DNA of 64,000 nucleotides from Craspedostauros australis. Lineage: Eukaryota > Bacillariophyta > Bacillariophyceae > Mastogloiales > Achnanthaceae. Location of the stretch: positions 806,001 through 870,000 of the forward strand of contig JAMXDE010000003.1 in the NCBI GenBank assembly GCA_026770025.1, read 5' to 3'. Under the pieces are notes generated by a model, which did not search any database, was not told the origin of the DNA, and saw nothing but the letters and a program-made list of their open reading frames with translations. The position numbers were made by a program, and so were the translations under genes. Positions 1-10,395 of the stretch are shown piece by piece; position 1 is the first letter of the stretch, and the number at the start of each line of letters is the position of its first letter.

Positions 1-92
1 TGTGGTATGTGGTGACGGCGCAACGTGCTCATTGTTGGCAGCAGCCTACTCGTACGAGCACTTCGGTTGCTCGGGCTGTCTCGAGGCCGCTC

Positions 93-3000
93 TTAAGAAC
101 CGTATGTTAGCACCGAGACATCGTCATCGTGCTCGTCCACGTCATCGTGGTCGTACTCTGCGTCTCCATCCTCGGACAATGCGTCTGTCTCGTACGTCTT
201 CGATCCTGTGGCGTGAGTGCAGCCATCGATGCCCTTGCGCGTACTGTTTCTGGAACGCATGTCGGCTGGACCGGGTTTAGGTATGATCTCAAATCCAGAG
301 AGATTCGCAGGCGATGCAATTCCAAGCAGCTCATCGATCTTGTGGTTGCGGCGGGTCCATTCCGCCAGCTTCGGGTTGAGGCTGCCATGTCGATACCGTG
401 TGGTGACGAATTGGCCACGTCGTTCCTTGATGTCATCGACCTTGGTCTTGCATCCCCATGCTGTGTAGTGATCAACAGCGTTGTCGAAGTAGTCGCTGAT
501 CAGGTCTGGGGCGTCGTTCTGAGCATAGTGCTCGCCTGCCAGCTCACAGGCGAGAGCTGCATCATAGATACACATAGATTGCGAGGCAGTGACGATCGCC
601 AGGTTGTACGCGTTCTGGATCCTGGAATGGCGCTTGTTCTTGATAGTGATCGAGCGCTTTTCAGCCTCGAGCAAGAATGCCTTGTGGATCCAGTTCCTTC
701 CTCTGGTCTTCCCGATGTTGCGGAGGGTCTTGATGGACTTGCGCAGGGTTGCCAGATGGCGGAGGTGTCCTGTCTCTCTGTACCTTCCCGCCGCAATCAA
801 GCCTGCGAAGAAAGGACGAGCCAACACCACCAGATAAGTATGGGCTTGGGAAGCAAAGAAGTCGAAGGAGTCGTAGAGGCGTTCCGCAGTTTCATACCGC
901 CGATGGTATACTAGGGTCCACTCCCGAGCATAAAAGTTTGTCAAATCTGCTTGTACCTCAGATGGATCCAATGACTCTTTGTCGAGACCTTGTGCGGCTT
1001 GAGCCTCGAAGTCTTGCCATGGGATCGGCTCATCACCAGTCAACCACTTACACAGCAGGGCCGTTATCCCAGTCGCGTTGTTCATGGAACGAACTTGATG
1101 GATGTCGATTTTTTGATGGACTGAATGGGACGCCTTGATCAGAGAAGGCAATGCGCTTCCAATTTGAAAAGCCAGCATGATAATCATGCTGTAGGTCACG
1201 ATGCCCATCTCGAACTCTCCAACTTCCATCGAATCATTATATCCCTGCCAGCATTCTCGCATCAGCTCTAGGTAAGGAGCGTTGAACGATGAGATGAAGT
1301 TGGTCCTGATCATAGCAACAATCGCGCTCTTCGACTTTCCGTTGGTTTTATCGATGACTGCGGTTGCAAGGTCGGCACAGCGTTGTGCCATCACTTGGTC
1401 TCCTGCCATGGCCATAACGACACCAAAGGCTCCGAAAGCAGGTGCCGCGTCTTCGGTAATGCCGTACCGAATGGTGCACTGAATCGTCCTGAATAGATTG
1501 AAGAGGTACGGAAGCATCTTGCGGATGAGGTTGGAGCGAATACCAAAGTCGGTACCGATCCTCATGCGGTAGATCTGAACAGGATCTGTCATAAGTGGCA
1601 AGGACATGATCTGCTCGTTCGTGTTCTTCTTCAGAAACGACTTGATATCCAGCAGCATCTTGGCGCTGCGCAGCAAGTGCCATCTCTTCGGGAACCCTTT
1701 CATCGCTCGGAGCGCTCGTTTGTCGAGTTGTTGGGCGTCTAGATGACGATCTTCCCTGCCCAGCGCCTTGGCCATCGCGAAGTACGTGGGGAGCTTGTCC
1801 TCAAGCGACCGAGCCCTCTCCAACACTTCGTAGCCGAGCTTGTACCCAGCCTCGAAGTGGCTCAACGATAGCTCCACATCACAGCGAGCGTGGTACAGTC
1901 GCAAGCACGCGTCGTAGTGCTCTGCATTGTTCCATGCTGATCGATGAGCAGCTTGTTGGGTGGAAGAAGTGCTGCTGCTGCTGATGGAGTTGGTAGTATT
2001 GGCGGTGGGGGAAGTATGATTCTTCACTCGACGCAAGGCGGTGAACGCCTTCTCCAAGTAGCTGGATGCCGATTCCAAGGCTCCCATCTGCAACGCCTTC
2101 TCGCCAACCTCGAGGTTCATCATGACGGTGAACATGTGGTCCTTGGTCTGGACACTGTTGAGATGATCAACTGCCACGAAGAGAAGGCCTTCGATCTCGT
2201 TCAATCGTGAGGATGATGACTTGGATGGTTTCGTTTGCGAGGTAGAGTGCGTTGACTGCGCTGATTGTACTGATTGCGCTGCCATGCTGTGCTGATGCAG
2301 CCGCTTATGGCATGGTGCCTTGGACTTGGCATGCTCATCGCCACCGTCATTCTCCTTCAAAGGATCGTCGTCATTCCGTCCAAGCCGGTAGTTCTTCAGC
2401 AGGCAGTGGCCGATGCGCAACCGCAGCTTGTCACGGACCTCGCCACGAGGGATCATTCCATGCGCAGCCTGCTGGATGCGATCATGGGCGAAGTTGTACA
2501 TGGTGCCGCCGATGGGGTTGTTGACCAGACGCTCGAGGACGGCCTGTTCCAGGAGTTCAGAGAGTGCCTGTTCGGTGGAGATGATGTCGTCCTCATCGAT
2601 CGTAGCACTGGTCACACCATCCACATGGCCTTGCTCATTCTGCAGCACAAGACGCAGAATAGAGAGGTGGAAAGCCGATCCGATGTAGGCTGCGACGGAT
2701 AGGGCTCTTTGGAGCAGCGTTGGGAGATCCTTGATCTTGGACTCGATGGCGTGGACGATGTTGTGACTGATGGGCAGATCCACGGCGCGGAAGCTTCTGC
2801 TGCCTTTGCCACCTCCTTGGTTTGGGATCTTCCACTCCCACTGAGATGAGGCTTGGTTGTATGTGAGGATGTTCTTCCTCTCCAGCTCTTCCAATGCCTG
2901 CAACGTGAAGAAGATGTTGCCGTTGGTCTTGATATGCAGCTTCTCCGAGAGGACATCGATGTCTTCGCAACACAGCATACTCTCTAGCCATGCGGTGGTG

Positions 3001-4424
3001 TCTGCCAACGATAGGTTTGCAATGGTGACGTGGCTGAGCGTTCGATGCTGCCGGTGGGAAGCGCCGTGGCTGGGTCCACCATCGCTGTCTTCTGTCGCCT
3101 CGAGTTTTTTCAAGAAGACCGTCGACAGCGCATGATTCGGTGGGAGGTCCAACGCTTCCTCGGTGTGCGGATTCGTCTCCTGTCGGACAGCACCCACAAG
3201 GAGGAAGTTCTTGAGATCCGTGTCTTCCATCAGACTGGCCAGGAGGCGCAAGCCAACGCCGGATGACCACTGCAGATCATCCAGGAACATGTAGATGGGA
3301 CGTTCTATCGTAGATACGGCCTTGATGAACTGCATGAAGATGTACTGCAGCTGGTTCCATAAGCCGTCACCCAGCAGCTGAGCCGCTGCTGGCATGGCAC
3401 TCGAAGATGGACTCTCGGTTAGGTTCTGACTGACACTCATACTTCCTGCAGTGCTTATAGCCCCAGCGATGAACTTCCTGTAACGGTGCTGGCTTGCGGA
3501 GTGATGAGTGATCGATCCGTCTTCATGGATCGTTGTGTGGGGCACGAGGATGGCAAGGGCCGGCACCACCTTGATGAGCGGAATGAATCCATCCGTGGGA
3601 AAGGCTTCCTTGACGCATCGGCGGATTCGATCGAGCTCTTCTGCCGGTCCGCGCTTGAGTTGAGACATGAAGTCACGCATGGCCTGGATGAGGGCGGAGA
3701 AGGGATCGCTGCTGCCGGTGTACTCATCGTACTTGCCGCGCAGCACGTAGCAGCAGGTGCAGGTGTTGGCCGCTGCCTTCTTCTTATCTTCTTCTTTCTG
3801 TTTGTCGGTCTTCTGCTTTGGCTCTGTGTTGCAGGTGCAGCACTCTTGCAGAAAGTGATCGATCAGGGCTGATTTACCAGTTCCGCTGATACCCCATACC
3901 AGTACGGCGGGGTACACGTTTTCATTGGCATCAGTCTCTTGTGAACTCTCTTCCTGTATGGTCGGCTTGGAGGGAGAGTTGGCAACATCGTCGGCATTGC
4001 GAGATCGCGATGATCCCATGACCTTCTTGTTGACATGATGGAGCCGCTTCAGTTCCTTTTCTCGTCCAAGAAAGCACGAACCCGATCGCCATGGTGCGGT
4101 TTCCTTCGATTGATGCAGTTTCCTGGTTGGATCGGTGGAACTGTTGGGATTGTCCATGGTGGAAGGAGACGGCGGGCTGTCGTTGTTGCTGTTGTTGCTG
4201 TTGTTGTTCATGCCAGCCACCATGGTGGCATCGTATGTGAGCCCAGTGTCGTGGAACACTTGGCTTGTTACGGGTTCGGTGATCGATGACATGGTGGTGC
4301 AGGTGGTACGGAACATACGAGGAGCTCGTGCGAATGGCGTGGAGTGGAGTGTGAGTATTTTGTGTCCTCCTTTGGATGTTTCGAGTGAGGGGCCGAAGAA
4401 GCGGCTGGGGCAAGAAAGCGTCAC
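93..4424 (-). CDS. AAA/STAND-type predicted ATPase with helical C-terminal half
   Basis: A single open frame of 1443 codons. The N-terminus (to about residue 110) is low-complexity, with an Asn run. An 'FLGREKEL' entry motif (about 118-125) precedes a Walker A P-loop GISGTGKS (178-185) and a Walker B MFLDDLQW (about 379-386). This is the arrangement of the AAA_16/COG3899 predicted ATPases that in other organisms sit inside adenylate cyclases and sensor kinases. The following ~900 residues are helical and TPR-like. The C-terminus is Asp/Glu/His-rich and ends in VLTYGS. No kinase, cyclase or histidine-kinase domain is visible, so it is a stand-alone form. Later Mets at residues 37 and 45 are also possible starts, since the first ~36 residues are not convincing coding sequence. 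The role is inferred to be an NTP-dependent signalling switch; the ligand is unknown. No intron is needed. Confidence 0.85.
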   Translation of the reverse strand: MTLSCPSRFFGPSLETSKGGHKILTLHSTPFARAPRMFRTTCTTMSSITEPVTSQVFHDTGLTYDATMVAGMNNNSNNSNNDSPPSPSTMDNPNSSTDPTRKLHQSKETAPWRSGSCFLGREKELKRLHHVNKKVMGSSRSRNADDVANSPSKPTIQEESSQETDANENVYPAVLVWGISGTGKSALIDHFLQECCTCNTEPKQKTDKQKEEDKKKAAANTCTCCYVLRGKYDEYTGSSDPFSALIQAMRDFMSQLKRGPAEELDRIRRCVKEAFPTDGFIPLIKVVPALAILVPHTTIHEDGSITHHSASQHRYRKFIAGAISTAGSMSVSQNLTESPSSSAMPAAAQLLGDGLWNQLQYIFMQFIKAVSTIERPIYMFLDDLQWSSGVGLRLLASLMEDTDLKNFLLVGAVRQETNPHTEEALDLPPNHALSTVFLKKLEATEDSDGGPSHGASHRQHRTLSHVTIANLSLADTTAWLESMLCCEDIDVLSEKLHIKTNGNIFFTLQALEELERKNILTYNQASSQWEWKIPNQGGGKGSRSFRAVDLPISHNIVHAIESKIKDLPTLLQRALSVAAYIGSAFHLSILRLVLQNEQGHVDGVTSATIDEDDIISTEQALSELLEQAVLERLVNNPIGGTMYNFAHDRIQQAAHGMIPRGEVRDKLRLRIGHCLLKNYRLGRNDDDPLKENDGGDEHAKSKAPCHKRLHQHSMAAQSVQSAQSTHSTSQTKPSKSSSSRLNEIEGLLFVAVDHLNSVQTKDHMFTVMMNLEVGEKALQMGALESASSYLEKAFTALRRVKNHTSPTANTTNSISSSSTSSTQQAAHRSAWNNAEHYDACLRLYHARCDVELSLSHFEAGYKLGYEVLERARSLEDKLPTYFAMAKALGREDRHLDAQQLDKRALRAMKGFPKRWHLLRSAKMLLDIKSFLKKNTNEQIMSLPLMTDPVQIYRMRIGTDFGIRSNLIRKMLPYLFNLFRTIQCTIRYGITEDAAPAFGAFGVVMAMAGDQVMAQRCADLATAVIDKTNGKSKSAIVAMIRTNFISSFNAPYLELMRECWQGYNDSMEVGEFEMGIVTYSMIIMLAFQIGSALPSLIKASHSVHQKIDIHQVRSMNNATGITALLCKWLTGDEPIPWQDFEAQAAQGLDKESLDPSEVQADLTNFYAREWTLVYHRRYETAERLYDSFDFFASQAHTYLVVLARPFFAGLIAAGRYRETGHLRHLATLRKSIKTLRNIGKTRGRNWIHKAFLLEAEKRSITIKNKRHSRIQNAYNLAIVTASQSMCIYDAALACELAGEHYAQNDAPDLISDYFDNAVDHYTAWGCKTKVDDIKERRGQFVTTRYRHGSLNPKLAEWTRRNHKIDELLGIASPANLSGFEIIPKPGPADMRSRNSTRKGIDGCTHATGSKTYETDALSEDGDAEYDHDDVDEHDDDVSVLTYGS

Positions 4425-5217
4425 CCACCTTGGTTGGCCCGATACCGTCTGTTCGTGCCAAGGTCACGCGAAAATCTCCCCACGCACACAACTGGTGAGC
4501 AACGAGCAGAACCGTCTCAGGCGTGCGCAAGCACTGACTTTGGAGTTGTTGTGTTCTTTTCGACGTCACAAGGAAGCGAGAGTTGTTTGCCTCGGTCATA
4601 ACGTCCTATGCAACGCAAAAAATGTAGAGCACGACCAACGAGGCCTTGGAGGCGGTTGCACGTCAAATAAGGAAGTCAGTCACAGTGACTATTGAAAATG
4701 CCCTTGGTCGTTGCGACTATGTGGCCCCAGTCGAGTGACAGGACCTGGAGGCCGTCCTGGAGTGGTGGCAACATCGTCGTCCAGGCTTTCAACGAAACCG
4801 CTCACCGCAAGGGGGGGGGGAAAGACGGTAATTTTGCATTTCCCATGATAAGGCAACAACAGTTTCTTCCATAATCAGCAGTTCAAAAGTCAAAAACCAA
4901 ACTGAAAATTTGCCATCTTTGAGCATTCTTCCTGTCAGTTGTTTGCACAATCATCCTGATTTATGCAAAACCCAGATTCGTGGCTCCATTTTTGACTTTT
5001 ACACCCTGTTGCCTGATCGTGTGTGTTGTCCGGACATTCCTCATTGTCATGGCCAACTTGTGCTTCCTTCTACTCTCCCACTACCCACACAATGTCATTC
5101 TTCTTGTGGTACAAATCAACCATTCAGTACTTCCTCGTTTGTTCCGACTATCATGAGCACACTACATCCACAATAGATTCTTCAAAGGTGTGTATCTATT
5201 TCTCACGTGGTTGCTGC
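4425..5217. other. Intergenic region upstream of the ATPase gene
   Basis: No coding sequence recognised. It holds the 5' flank of the ATPase gene and the 3' flank of the 801-aa gene. A 10-bp G tract lies at 4811-4820. An 11-bp sequence GCAGTTCAAAA at 4878-4888 recurs inverted at 12864-12874 and may mark an element end. The stretch 4840-5000 is AT-rich. Confidence 0.6.
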
Positions 5218-7816
5218 TTAGTTTGTTGTGTCATGCTCGTTTCCGTCACTGCCTCCATTGTCACCCTGCCTCTCTCCATCTCCGGTCATGTCCATTGCCT
5301 CGTCAACATTCAATGGTGCCTCGTCAACATTCAATGGTGCCTCATCAATATTCAATGGTGCTTCATCAACATTCAATGGTGCTTCTGCAGCATTCAATGG
5401 TGCTGTTGGGTCCTGCACTATCTCAACATCTTCGACCAAGGAGTAGTTGGTTGTTGGCCCATCCCCTCCGCCTTCAGGTTGGTTTGGCGCCTCCTGACTG
5501 GTCATCTGAGCTCCTGCACTGCCTGCGGATTGCCTCACATTCTCTCCTTCCGGATTCTGATTCGTATTTACAGCTGTGGACCCCGCTGTGATGGTGGTTG
5601 TTGCAGTTGCAAGGTTGGTTGCTTCTGCTGCTGCTGCTCCCACCGCTGCTGCCTCTGTCAGTTTGTTGGCTTGGTCCGCAAGGACCAGCATTCCTTCACA
5701 TGGATCAACATCTCGTGGTGGTGGAGGAGACATCTGAGCTGTTGTTGTTGCCGATATTCCTTCCTCCCGTCCGTGCGGAAGGATCTGTCCTGTGCTGAGT
5801 TGCTGCGGATTCGTCGACTGCATGTTGCCCGTCCCAGTCTGACCATTCTGCATCATTGCTGGGTGCTGGACTGATCCTTGGCCCTTTACGAAATACGGTC
5901 TGGTGAGGTCGTCCATTTTGTTGAAGACGCCATCAGGAAGGTTTCTGGCAGCCTCGTCAGAAGCTGTACCACCAGTCACCACCATTCCCAGACGGCTCTG
6001 GTTGAGCTGTCCTTGCCGTCTCAGCTCTGCCCTTTCTCTGGCAGCCTGCTTTCGCAGTGCCACCCTCAGCTCAAGTTCGGCCACCCTCTCAACCTGGCAT
6101 TCGAGTTGGGCTTCCAACACCTGAGTCACCTGCGTCGTGACTGATTGATCGTCTCCATGAAGCATGTTGCGTGCTCCAAAGGTGCGGAGATTCTTTGTCG
6201 TTCTTGCCGATCGGAAGCGTTGTTGAATGCGGCTGCCCATTGGGCTCCTGGGTTGTAAGGGTTGTGGCCATGGGGTCACCTTCTGGGCATTGCTGGCAGA
6301 TGGCGGGTTGCTGGAGTTGCTCTTGTTGTCCGTGTATTGGGGGATTCTGTGTGACTGTGAAGGTAGCATTTGTGACTTGGCCCCTTTGTCGATGGCATTG
6401 GTTCCGCCTGAGTTGAAACCAAGTGCGTGCATTTTTGAAAACTTGCACGTCATTCCCACAGTCGTTGTCTTCTCCTTCACCCTCGTCGACAAGATGAGGA
6501 CTTTACGTGGTTGCCCATTGTTGTCTGGCATCACATGATTGAGCCAGACAACGCCCCCCAGCGTGCCGCAAGCGGATGGGCAGAACATGGTGTCGATAGC
6601 GAAGGGCATCGGCACGAGCATTTCGCACCAGTGCCCCTTTGCAAAACCGGCCTTCTGCATTTGCAGGTCGTGTGCTTGTGCCTTCTGTGCTGCATCGACG
6701 AAGTGGGTCGCCTGAAGGTTGCAAATGGCCTTTGCAATACCCCCCTTTGCTCCAATGGCCACTGGAGGCCGATACTTGAGCACCACAAAGGGCCGAGGCA
6801 CCCCACCCACTTCGCGATATTGAATGGTCAGCTGTGTATCCTGCTGGATGGTGGCTGCAGGCATGTAGAAGTCGATGCTGATCATCCGGAACGCCTCTCC
6901 CTTCGGCCTCCACAATTGTGTAGTGTAGAAGACGTCCACATGTGTTGGGATGGAAGAGAACTGGGCGACGCGAGAGTTCTCGGCCATGTCAAAGAAATGA
7001 CCATATCTTGCTGCCAGTGAGTTGTATGGTGGAGGGCCTGTCATGCCCACAACTTCAATGTCATCATCGAAGTCCATTTCTCGACCAAACACTGATGAAA
7101 TTTCCTCGCCAAAGTCGCCCATGGCCCAGTCATCGTTGAGGAAGGCATCATTTGGGAACGACCCATTGGTGCTTGATGCCATTTGCGAAGATGGGTTTTG
7201 ATCCCCTTCTCCATGGCAGCTCTTGTCTGTGTTGGTGGCAGCGTTTTCGGAGAGTGCTGTCATTGTGGGTGTTGTTGTGGTTTCTGCGACGGCCTTTGCA
7301 GGAGGAGATTTCGAGGGCTTTGTGTTGTCGAAGCCCTCTGGCTCATCGATGGGGCGAAGATGCATGCCCAAGTTACCTGATGCGTCTGGATTGAAGCGTC
7401 CATTTGCTGCCAAAACCCTCACAAAAGCAAACAGATGAAGAGATCGAGTGGTTGCTTGTGAGTTGTGATGTGTTTGTGCAGCATGATCAAAGCAAAGTTT
7501 GAGAACAAGAAATGCAACAGGGTGATTGCCACCACCCCCAAACGAATGTGTCCATTGATTGGTCGGGCCCACACGTCGCCCGCATTGGAGTTGACTTACC
7601 AAAGAAGATCTTGTTCTTCACGAGCGTTTTCTTCAGCATCACATACCCTTTGATGAAGTTCTTTGCTGGATACTTTGCGAGGGTCGGATACTTGTCTCGG
7701 ATGTGGCGAGGCTCCCACATCCACAAGTTGGGATCAGCTGCAAGCTCACGGATGAGGAGCTTGGCGTCGACTCCCTTTTTCAAGAAGCGAGGGGCTCGTT
7801 TCCTTGGTGGCGTCAT
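5218..7816 (-). CDS. Unknown 801-aa protein, candidate Harbinger accessory protein
   Basis: Two exons: 7816-7600 and 7406-5218. The donor is TTTG|GTAAGT, the acceptor TTTTGGCAG|CA, and the 193-bp intron is phase 1; the join gives 801 codons plus stop. Exon 1 encodes a basic start (MTPPRKRAPRF) and a compact helical region with WMWEP and KYPTLAKYPAKNF, which could be a small DNA-binding fold. Residues ~150-420 form a conserved-looking globular domain with no family I recognise. A helical, Arg/Glu-rich segment (ERVAELELRVALRK) suggests a coiled coil. The C-terminus holds five near-identical 7-residue repeats of the type EAPLNVD. It is divergent from the transposase across the repeat core. An accessory (Myb/trihelix-like) transposon protein is the best guess; an unrelated host gene is possible. 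Confidence 0.7.
5293..5405. repeat. 21-bp tandem repeat inside the 801-aa gene
   Basis: Five copies of a 21-bp unit containing CATTCAATGGTGC, in frame with the minus-strand gene. Each copy encodes a 7-residue unit EAPLN(V/I/A)(D/A). Copies differ by one to three bases. Confidence 0.9.
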
Positions 7817-8359
7817 GATCGGTGGTTGGTTGTGTTTCTGATTTGTGTGACAAAGGGCACCTCTGCTCAACTCAAGGCTCCATTGAAGTGCATCTGCGAG
7901 AGAGCAGCAGTGTTTGGTGTAATGGATGTGTGTACGTTGGCGTGATGCGGCTTGTGTCGTCCTCATTCGCAGAGTTGGCCATGGGGTGCTGCTGTGTGGT
8001 TGCCAAGGACATGGAAGATGTTGTGCTTCGCAACGAGCAAACAACCATCACAGTAATTTCGCGCGGACCAGGCATTGCACGCGCTGGTGTCTTGCACACA
8101 CACGTACAATGCTTGTAATTCGTGGCCATCTGAACATCAGAAAAGAAATGTCAGGAGATACTTGCATTGGCTTGAAGTGTTTTTTGTGTTCCTGTCCGTG
8201 GCGAAAGACACCGGTGCCCAAGAAGGGTGTACTGTTCCCCGTACAAACTGTAACAATGGCCGATGTCAAAGGGGCGTAACCAAGTTGCTGCAAGCGCGAA
8301 AAGTCATTCACGGGATGGCGACAACGCGAAGGAGGGCCAATGTTCGTCTTCGGAACCAC
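7817..8359. other. 5' flank of the 801-aa gene
   Basis: No convincing ORF. This is the promoter-side sequence of the minus-strand gene and runs into the tandem repeat core. Confidence 0.6.
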
Positions 8360-8746
8360 AATGCACAGGTACAGCATCGGTCCTTCGTTCACAAGGCACT
8401 TTTTGCGCTTGCGTTGAAAGTGTACTTGGTCCTACGGTGACAACGCACTTTTTGCGCTTGCGTTGAAAGCGTACTTGGTCCTACGATCACAACGCACTTT
8501 TTGCGCTTCTGTTCAAGGCATACTTGGTCCTACGATCACAACGCACTTTTGCGCTTCTGGTAAAGGCATACTTGGTCCTACGATCACAACGCACTTTTGC
8601 GCTTCTGGTAAAGGCATAATCGGTCCTACGATCAAAATGCACTTTTGCGCTTATGTTAAAGGCATAATCGGTCCTACGATCATAACGCACTTTTGCGCTT
8701 CTGTTGAAGGCATAATCGGTCCTACGATCATAACGCAATATTTGAG
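8360..8746. repeat. Tandem array, ~48-50-bp unit, seven copies
   Basis: Seven clear copies plus a degenerate first copy. Each contains GGTCCTACG followed by AACGCAC and TTTTGCGCTT. Periods are 48-50 bp. Because several units are exactly 48 bp, a 16-residue repeat reads through in frames on both strands; this looks like a by-product of unit length, not a gene. It lies in the core of the candidate transposon. Confidence 0.9.
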
Positions 8747-9309
8747 TGTATGGAGCGCGGGAAAGGATGAATTAACGTCTATGCCGGGTTCACAAGGGCT
8801 AATTTGGCCTTATGAATCACTTTTTGAGGGTGAAAATTGCGTTATGACCACTCCATAAGGGCAATATTCACTGTTTGGATTGGTGTCATGAAGCACTTAA
8901 ATTGATGCCTGTGTGATAAGGAATGTATTGTCCTTACGAATACGGCATGTTGGTCACATTGGATAGGCATAGCGCTTCATATTGAGTCGAATTAGTCGTA
9001 ACATCCAATTCAGTCTTATGATGGCTCCATAGTGTCGAAAACACCTCTATGGATAGAATTATAAGCGCTTTTTTGGCCTTATGGACGGCTTCAAAAGCAC
9101 TATTTGCGTCTTATGCATAACTGCTGTGAGGACGATACCAAATTGTGTCTATGTTATAAGACTCATCGTGTCCTTATGGCTAGCGCATAAGGGCCAGAAA
9201 TGCATCTGATTCTGGCCCATAGCCGCCAATATTGCTTTAACGCGGGCTTATAAGGGCAGATTTGCACCTATGTTTATGTGATAGGCGCAGTTTAATCCAT
9301 ATGAATAGC
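8747..9309. other. Degenerate repeat-derived spacer with recurrent CATAAG/CTTATG words
   Basis: AT-rich, no ORF. Words such as CATAAGGGC, CTTATG and GTCCTTA recur irregularly on both strands, as if older decayed units of the flanking arrays. Confidence 0.6.
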
Positions 9310-9880
9310 ATGATAAGAACAAATCTTATCCGGTAGTGAATGCTCTATGAACATAAGCAGATGGCTTATGCGGATAAGAAATAATCTTATCTGGTAGTGA
9401 ATGCTCTATGAACATAAGCAGATGGCTTATGCGGATAAGAAATAATCTTATCTGGTAGTGAATGCTCTATGAACTAAGCAGAGGGCTTATACAGATAAGA
9501 AATAATCTTATCCGGTAGTGAATGCTCTATGAACCAAGCAGATGGCTTATACGGATAAGAAACAATCTTATCCGGTAGTGAATGTTTTTCAACCAAATGG
9601 AGGGCTTGTATGGATAAGAACTGATCTGTGCTATTGATAGATCTGTGCTGTTGATAAACGCTTTTTGAACCAAATGGAGGGCTTGTATGAATCGGAACGC
9701 TCCTGTGTCATTGATAAACGCTCTTTCCACTAAATGGAGGGCTTGTACGGACAAGAGCGAATCTGTCCCTGTCATGAACGCCGTCGGAACCAAATGGAGG
9801 GCTTGTATGGATCGGAACGCTCCTGTGTCATTGATAAACTATGTTTCAAACAAATGGATGGCTTGCGCGGAAAGGGACTG
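9310..9880. repeat. ~60-bp satellite array with palindromic GATAAGA cores
   Basis: About ten related units of 59-61 bp, one of them extended to ~77 bp. The first five (9314, 9375, 9436, 9496, 9556) contain GATAAGA-N5-TCTTATC, a 7-bp-arm palindrome, followed by CTATGAAC and GGCTTAT. The last five (9590, 9667, 9729, 9788, 9848) keep an AAATGGAGGGCTTGTA segment and have a different remainder. The two halves grade into each other, so they appear to be one satellite that has diverged along its length. It lies just upstream of the transposase gene. Confidence 0.9.
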
Positions 9881-10395
9881 AATATGTATCCATGTCATAA
9901 GCCTCGATTTGTCTTACGGACACCTTGCATGGATGTTCGTGAATGATGTCGATCTCAGTGAGTGTTCTGTGGAATGTCTGAGGAAGCCGAGGAACATGAC
10001 CCAAGACCAACTCGCGTTGAGAGAACAGCGCGCGAATACTCCCACCAGCCAACAGATCGCGGAGACAAACACGGAAATCCTTGTGTTCTGCATCACCGTG
10101 TATTGCAAGTGATTGCTGTGCAATGCAGCAAATGGCGGACTCTGCTTCTCGAGATGTCAGCATCAATGTGCGATGGCCATCGGCTGCACCTCGACAACAA
10201 CTCACATGCCGCCTGGCGCCAACAAAGTATTGACGTCAACAACAACGACAGCCAACAATCACGTGCAAGCAACCGAATCAACTACTTCTCACAATACCTG
10301 CCCACGACAGTATCCGATCCACCATCAAGCCAACATCCAATCCACTACATTGCGCATCAACTTGCTCCACCACGCAATGACTCATTCAGAAGACG
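9881..10395. other. 5' flank of the transposase gene
   Basis: Several overlapping short ORFs but none with recognisable content. An upstream transposase exon here cannot be excluded. Confidence 0.5.

Noticed and set aside
9310-9880. CRISPR-like regular repeats
   Set aside because: Units are directly abutting 60-bp satellites with no unique spacers, in a eukaryotic context with no cas genes.
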